14,146 nucleotides of DNA from Candidatus Staskawiczbacteria bacterium RIFCSPHIGHO2_02_FULL_34_10 (lineage in GTDB: Bacteria > Patescibacteriota > Minisyncoccia > Minisyncoccales > Staskawiczbacteraceae), in contig MHOR01000004.1 of assembly GCA_001821915.1 (NCBI GenBank), positions 1 to 14,146 of the forward strand, given 5' to 3'. The translations under genes were made by a program, and so were the position numbers. A model generated the notes under the pieces. It was not told where the DNA came from. It searched no databases and was given only the letters and a program-made list of their open reading frames with translations. Below are positions 13,457 to 14,146 of the stretch, in pieces (position 1 is the stretch's first letter; each line of letters opens with the position of its first letter).

Positions 13457-14053
13457 TCAATAGCTAAACCCTGAAATATATGTTATTTTAGTTACTGGAA
13501 AAATTCTAAGTAATGCTCTCCCAATAATATCTTCTCTTGGCAAAATTCCCCATGACCTTGAATCGTATGAATATTGCCTATTATCTCCCAAAACAAAATA
13601 TTCATTATCAGCAAGTATTGTATTTATATTACCTTCTGTATTTTTTAAGTCTGGCAAATAATTTTTTTCATCTAAATTTAGGATTTTACCATCTTTATAA
13701 ATTATTATTTTACCATCTTTAACATTAACAGTTTCGCCGGGAAGTCCTATAACTCTTTTTATAAAACGCTGACTAAGATCCCGCGGATATTTCAAAACAA
13801 TTACATCTCCTCTTTGAGGATTTTTCATTCTATAAGAAATTTCGTCCACAATTAAATAATCCCCCGAGTGAAAATTAGGCACCATTGAGTCTCCCTTTAC
13901 AATAAAGGGCTGGAATAAAAAATAACGTATAGGTAAAACTATTATTAAGGCAATAATAATTATTTTTATAAATTCCCACGAAGAAAGAAGATATTTTTTA
14001 ATAATAATTTCCCTCCTATTATTCCCACTATTTATCTGATTGCTTTGTTCCAT
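13457..14053 (-). CDS. lepB: Signal peptidase I
   Basis: The 198-residue protein has one N-terminal membrane anchor (about 29-48), then the S26 catalytic domain facing outward. The boxes are clear: GDSMVPNF with nucleophile S56, RGDVIVLKYP (81-90), RFIKRVIGLPGE with the Lys general base K99, and GDNRQYSYDSRSWG (157-170). It removes signal peptides from exported proteins. It is the first gene of the lepB-hisS unit, with a promoter directly upstream. Start ATG 14053; no SD, and a predicted leader of only about 19 bases. Confidence 0.95.
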   Translation of the reverse strand: MEQSNQINSGNNRREIIIKKYLLSSWEFIKIIIIALIIVLPIRYFLFQPFIVKGDSMVPNFHSGDYLIVDEISYRMKNPQRGDVIVLKYPRDLSQRFIKRVIGLPGETVNVKDGKIIIYKDGKILNLDEKNYLPDLKNTEGNINTILADNEYFVLGDNRQYSYDSRSWGILPREDIIGRALLRIFPVTKITYISGFSY

Positions 14054-14078
14054 TAGATTTAGTTACGATAATTATTGG

Positions 14079-14107
14079 ATTTTATCACATTTTTTAGTGG
14101 ATTGCAA
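14079..14107 (-). promoter_or_regulatory. lepB promoter with extended -10
   Basis: On the minus strand TTGCAA (14107-14102), a 17-base spacer, then TAAAAT (14084-14079) preceded by TG one base away (extended -10). Transcription would start near 14072. Confidence 0.55.
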
Positions 14108-14108
14108 G

Positions 14109-14138
14109 GGCTCTTTATTAATAAAACGAAAGAGAGCC
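14109..14138. other. Hairpin upstream of the lepB promoter
   Basis: Arms ggctct (14109-14114) and agagcc (14133-14138) pair exactly around an 18-base loop, and the stem can extend with a bulge. It could be the 3' end of a gene beyond the window, but there is no T-run on either strand within view. Confidence 0.3.
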
Positions 14139-14146
14139 GTGGCGTT

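Noticed and set aside
1..14146. TGA read as Gly or Trp, as in some Patescibacteria lineages
   Set aside because: TGA ends yqeY where expected and no conserved gene needs an in-frame TGA.
14109..14146. tRNA or rRNA fragment at the right edge
   Set aside because: The hairpin does not fit a tRNA arm pattern and no conserved RNA sequence is visible.

Overview
The window is AT-rich, about 30% GC by eye. It packs 12 to 13 genes, most separated by under 130 bases and almost all on the minus strand. Small divergent versions of core genes (ftsA, a short ftsZ, ybeY, yqeY-rpsU, hisS, lepB), a ComEC without its nuclease-like domain, and a small charged one-helix protein together suggest a Candidate Phyla Radiation / Patescibacteria genome, probably Parcubacteria-like. 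That assignment is inference from gene content and style; no rRNA gene is present to test it. The standard code fits: TGA acts as a stop and no reading frame needs recoding.

Reading in the direction of minus-strand transcription, from high to low coordinates: (1) 14107-11304 holds a lepB promoter, lepB (signal peptidase I) and hisS, then rpsU (bS21) and yqeY with a strong hairpin between the last two. (2) 11204-10983 is a small membrane protein ending at a clear terminator. (3) 10942-9341 is a self-contained transcription unit for an adenylosuccinate-lyase-type enzyme, with its own promoter, strong Shine-Dalgarno, terminator and a visibly higher GC content. (4) 9308-3451 carries ybeY, ftsA, ftsZ, an unrecognised charged protein split by a frameshift at an A7 run, and comEC. 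(5) 2698-3201 is the only plus-strand gene, a small beta-carbonic-anhydrase-like protein with its own SD and terminator, next to a complex nested inverted-repeat element. (6) 2550-223 is a MurG/MGDG-synthase-like glycosyltransferase followed by a membrane-anchored clan-A-type glycoside hydrolase. (7) A 119-bp TA-flanked inverted-repeat element (MITE-like) lies at the left edge.

The genes cover cell division (FtsA/FtsZ), translation (HisRS, bS21, YqeY, YbeY for rRNA maturation), protein export (LepB), DNA uptake (ComEC) and surface glycan or glycolipid chemistry (the GT/GH pair). The most unusual material lies in the DNA between and inside these genes. Two palindromes with an identical 10-bp core sit in open frame inside comEC. 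Intergenic spacers are built from short words that appear in one orientation on the left and reverse-complemented on the right. Long perfect hairpins with 8-nt loops stand just upstream of two genes. The FtsZ lacks one of the two T7-loop aspartates, as well as the linker and C-terminal tail.
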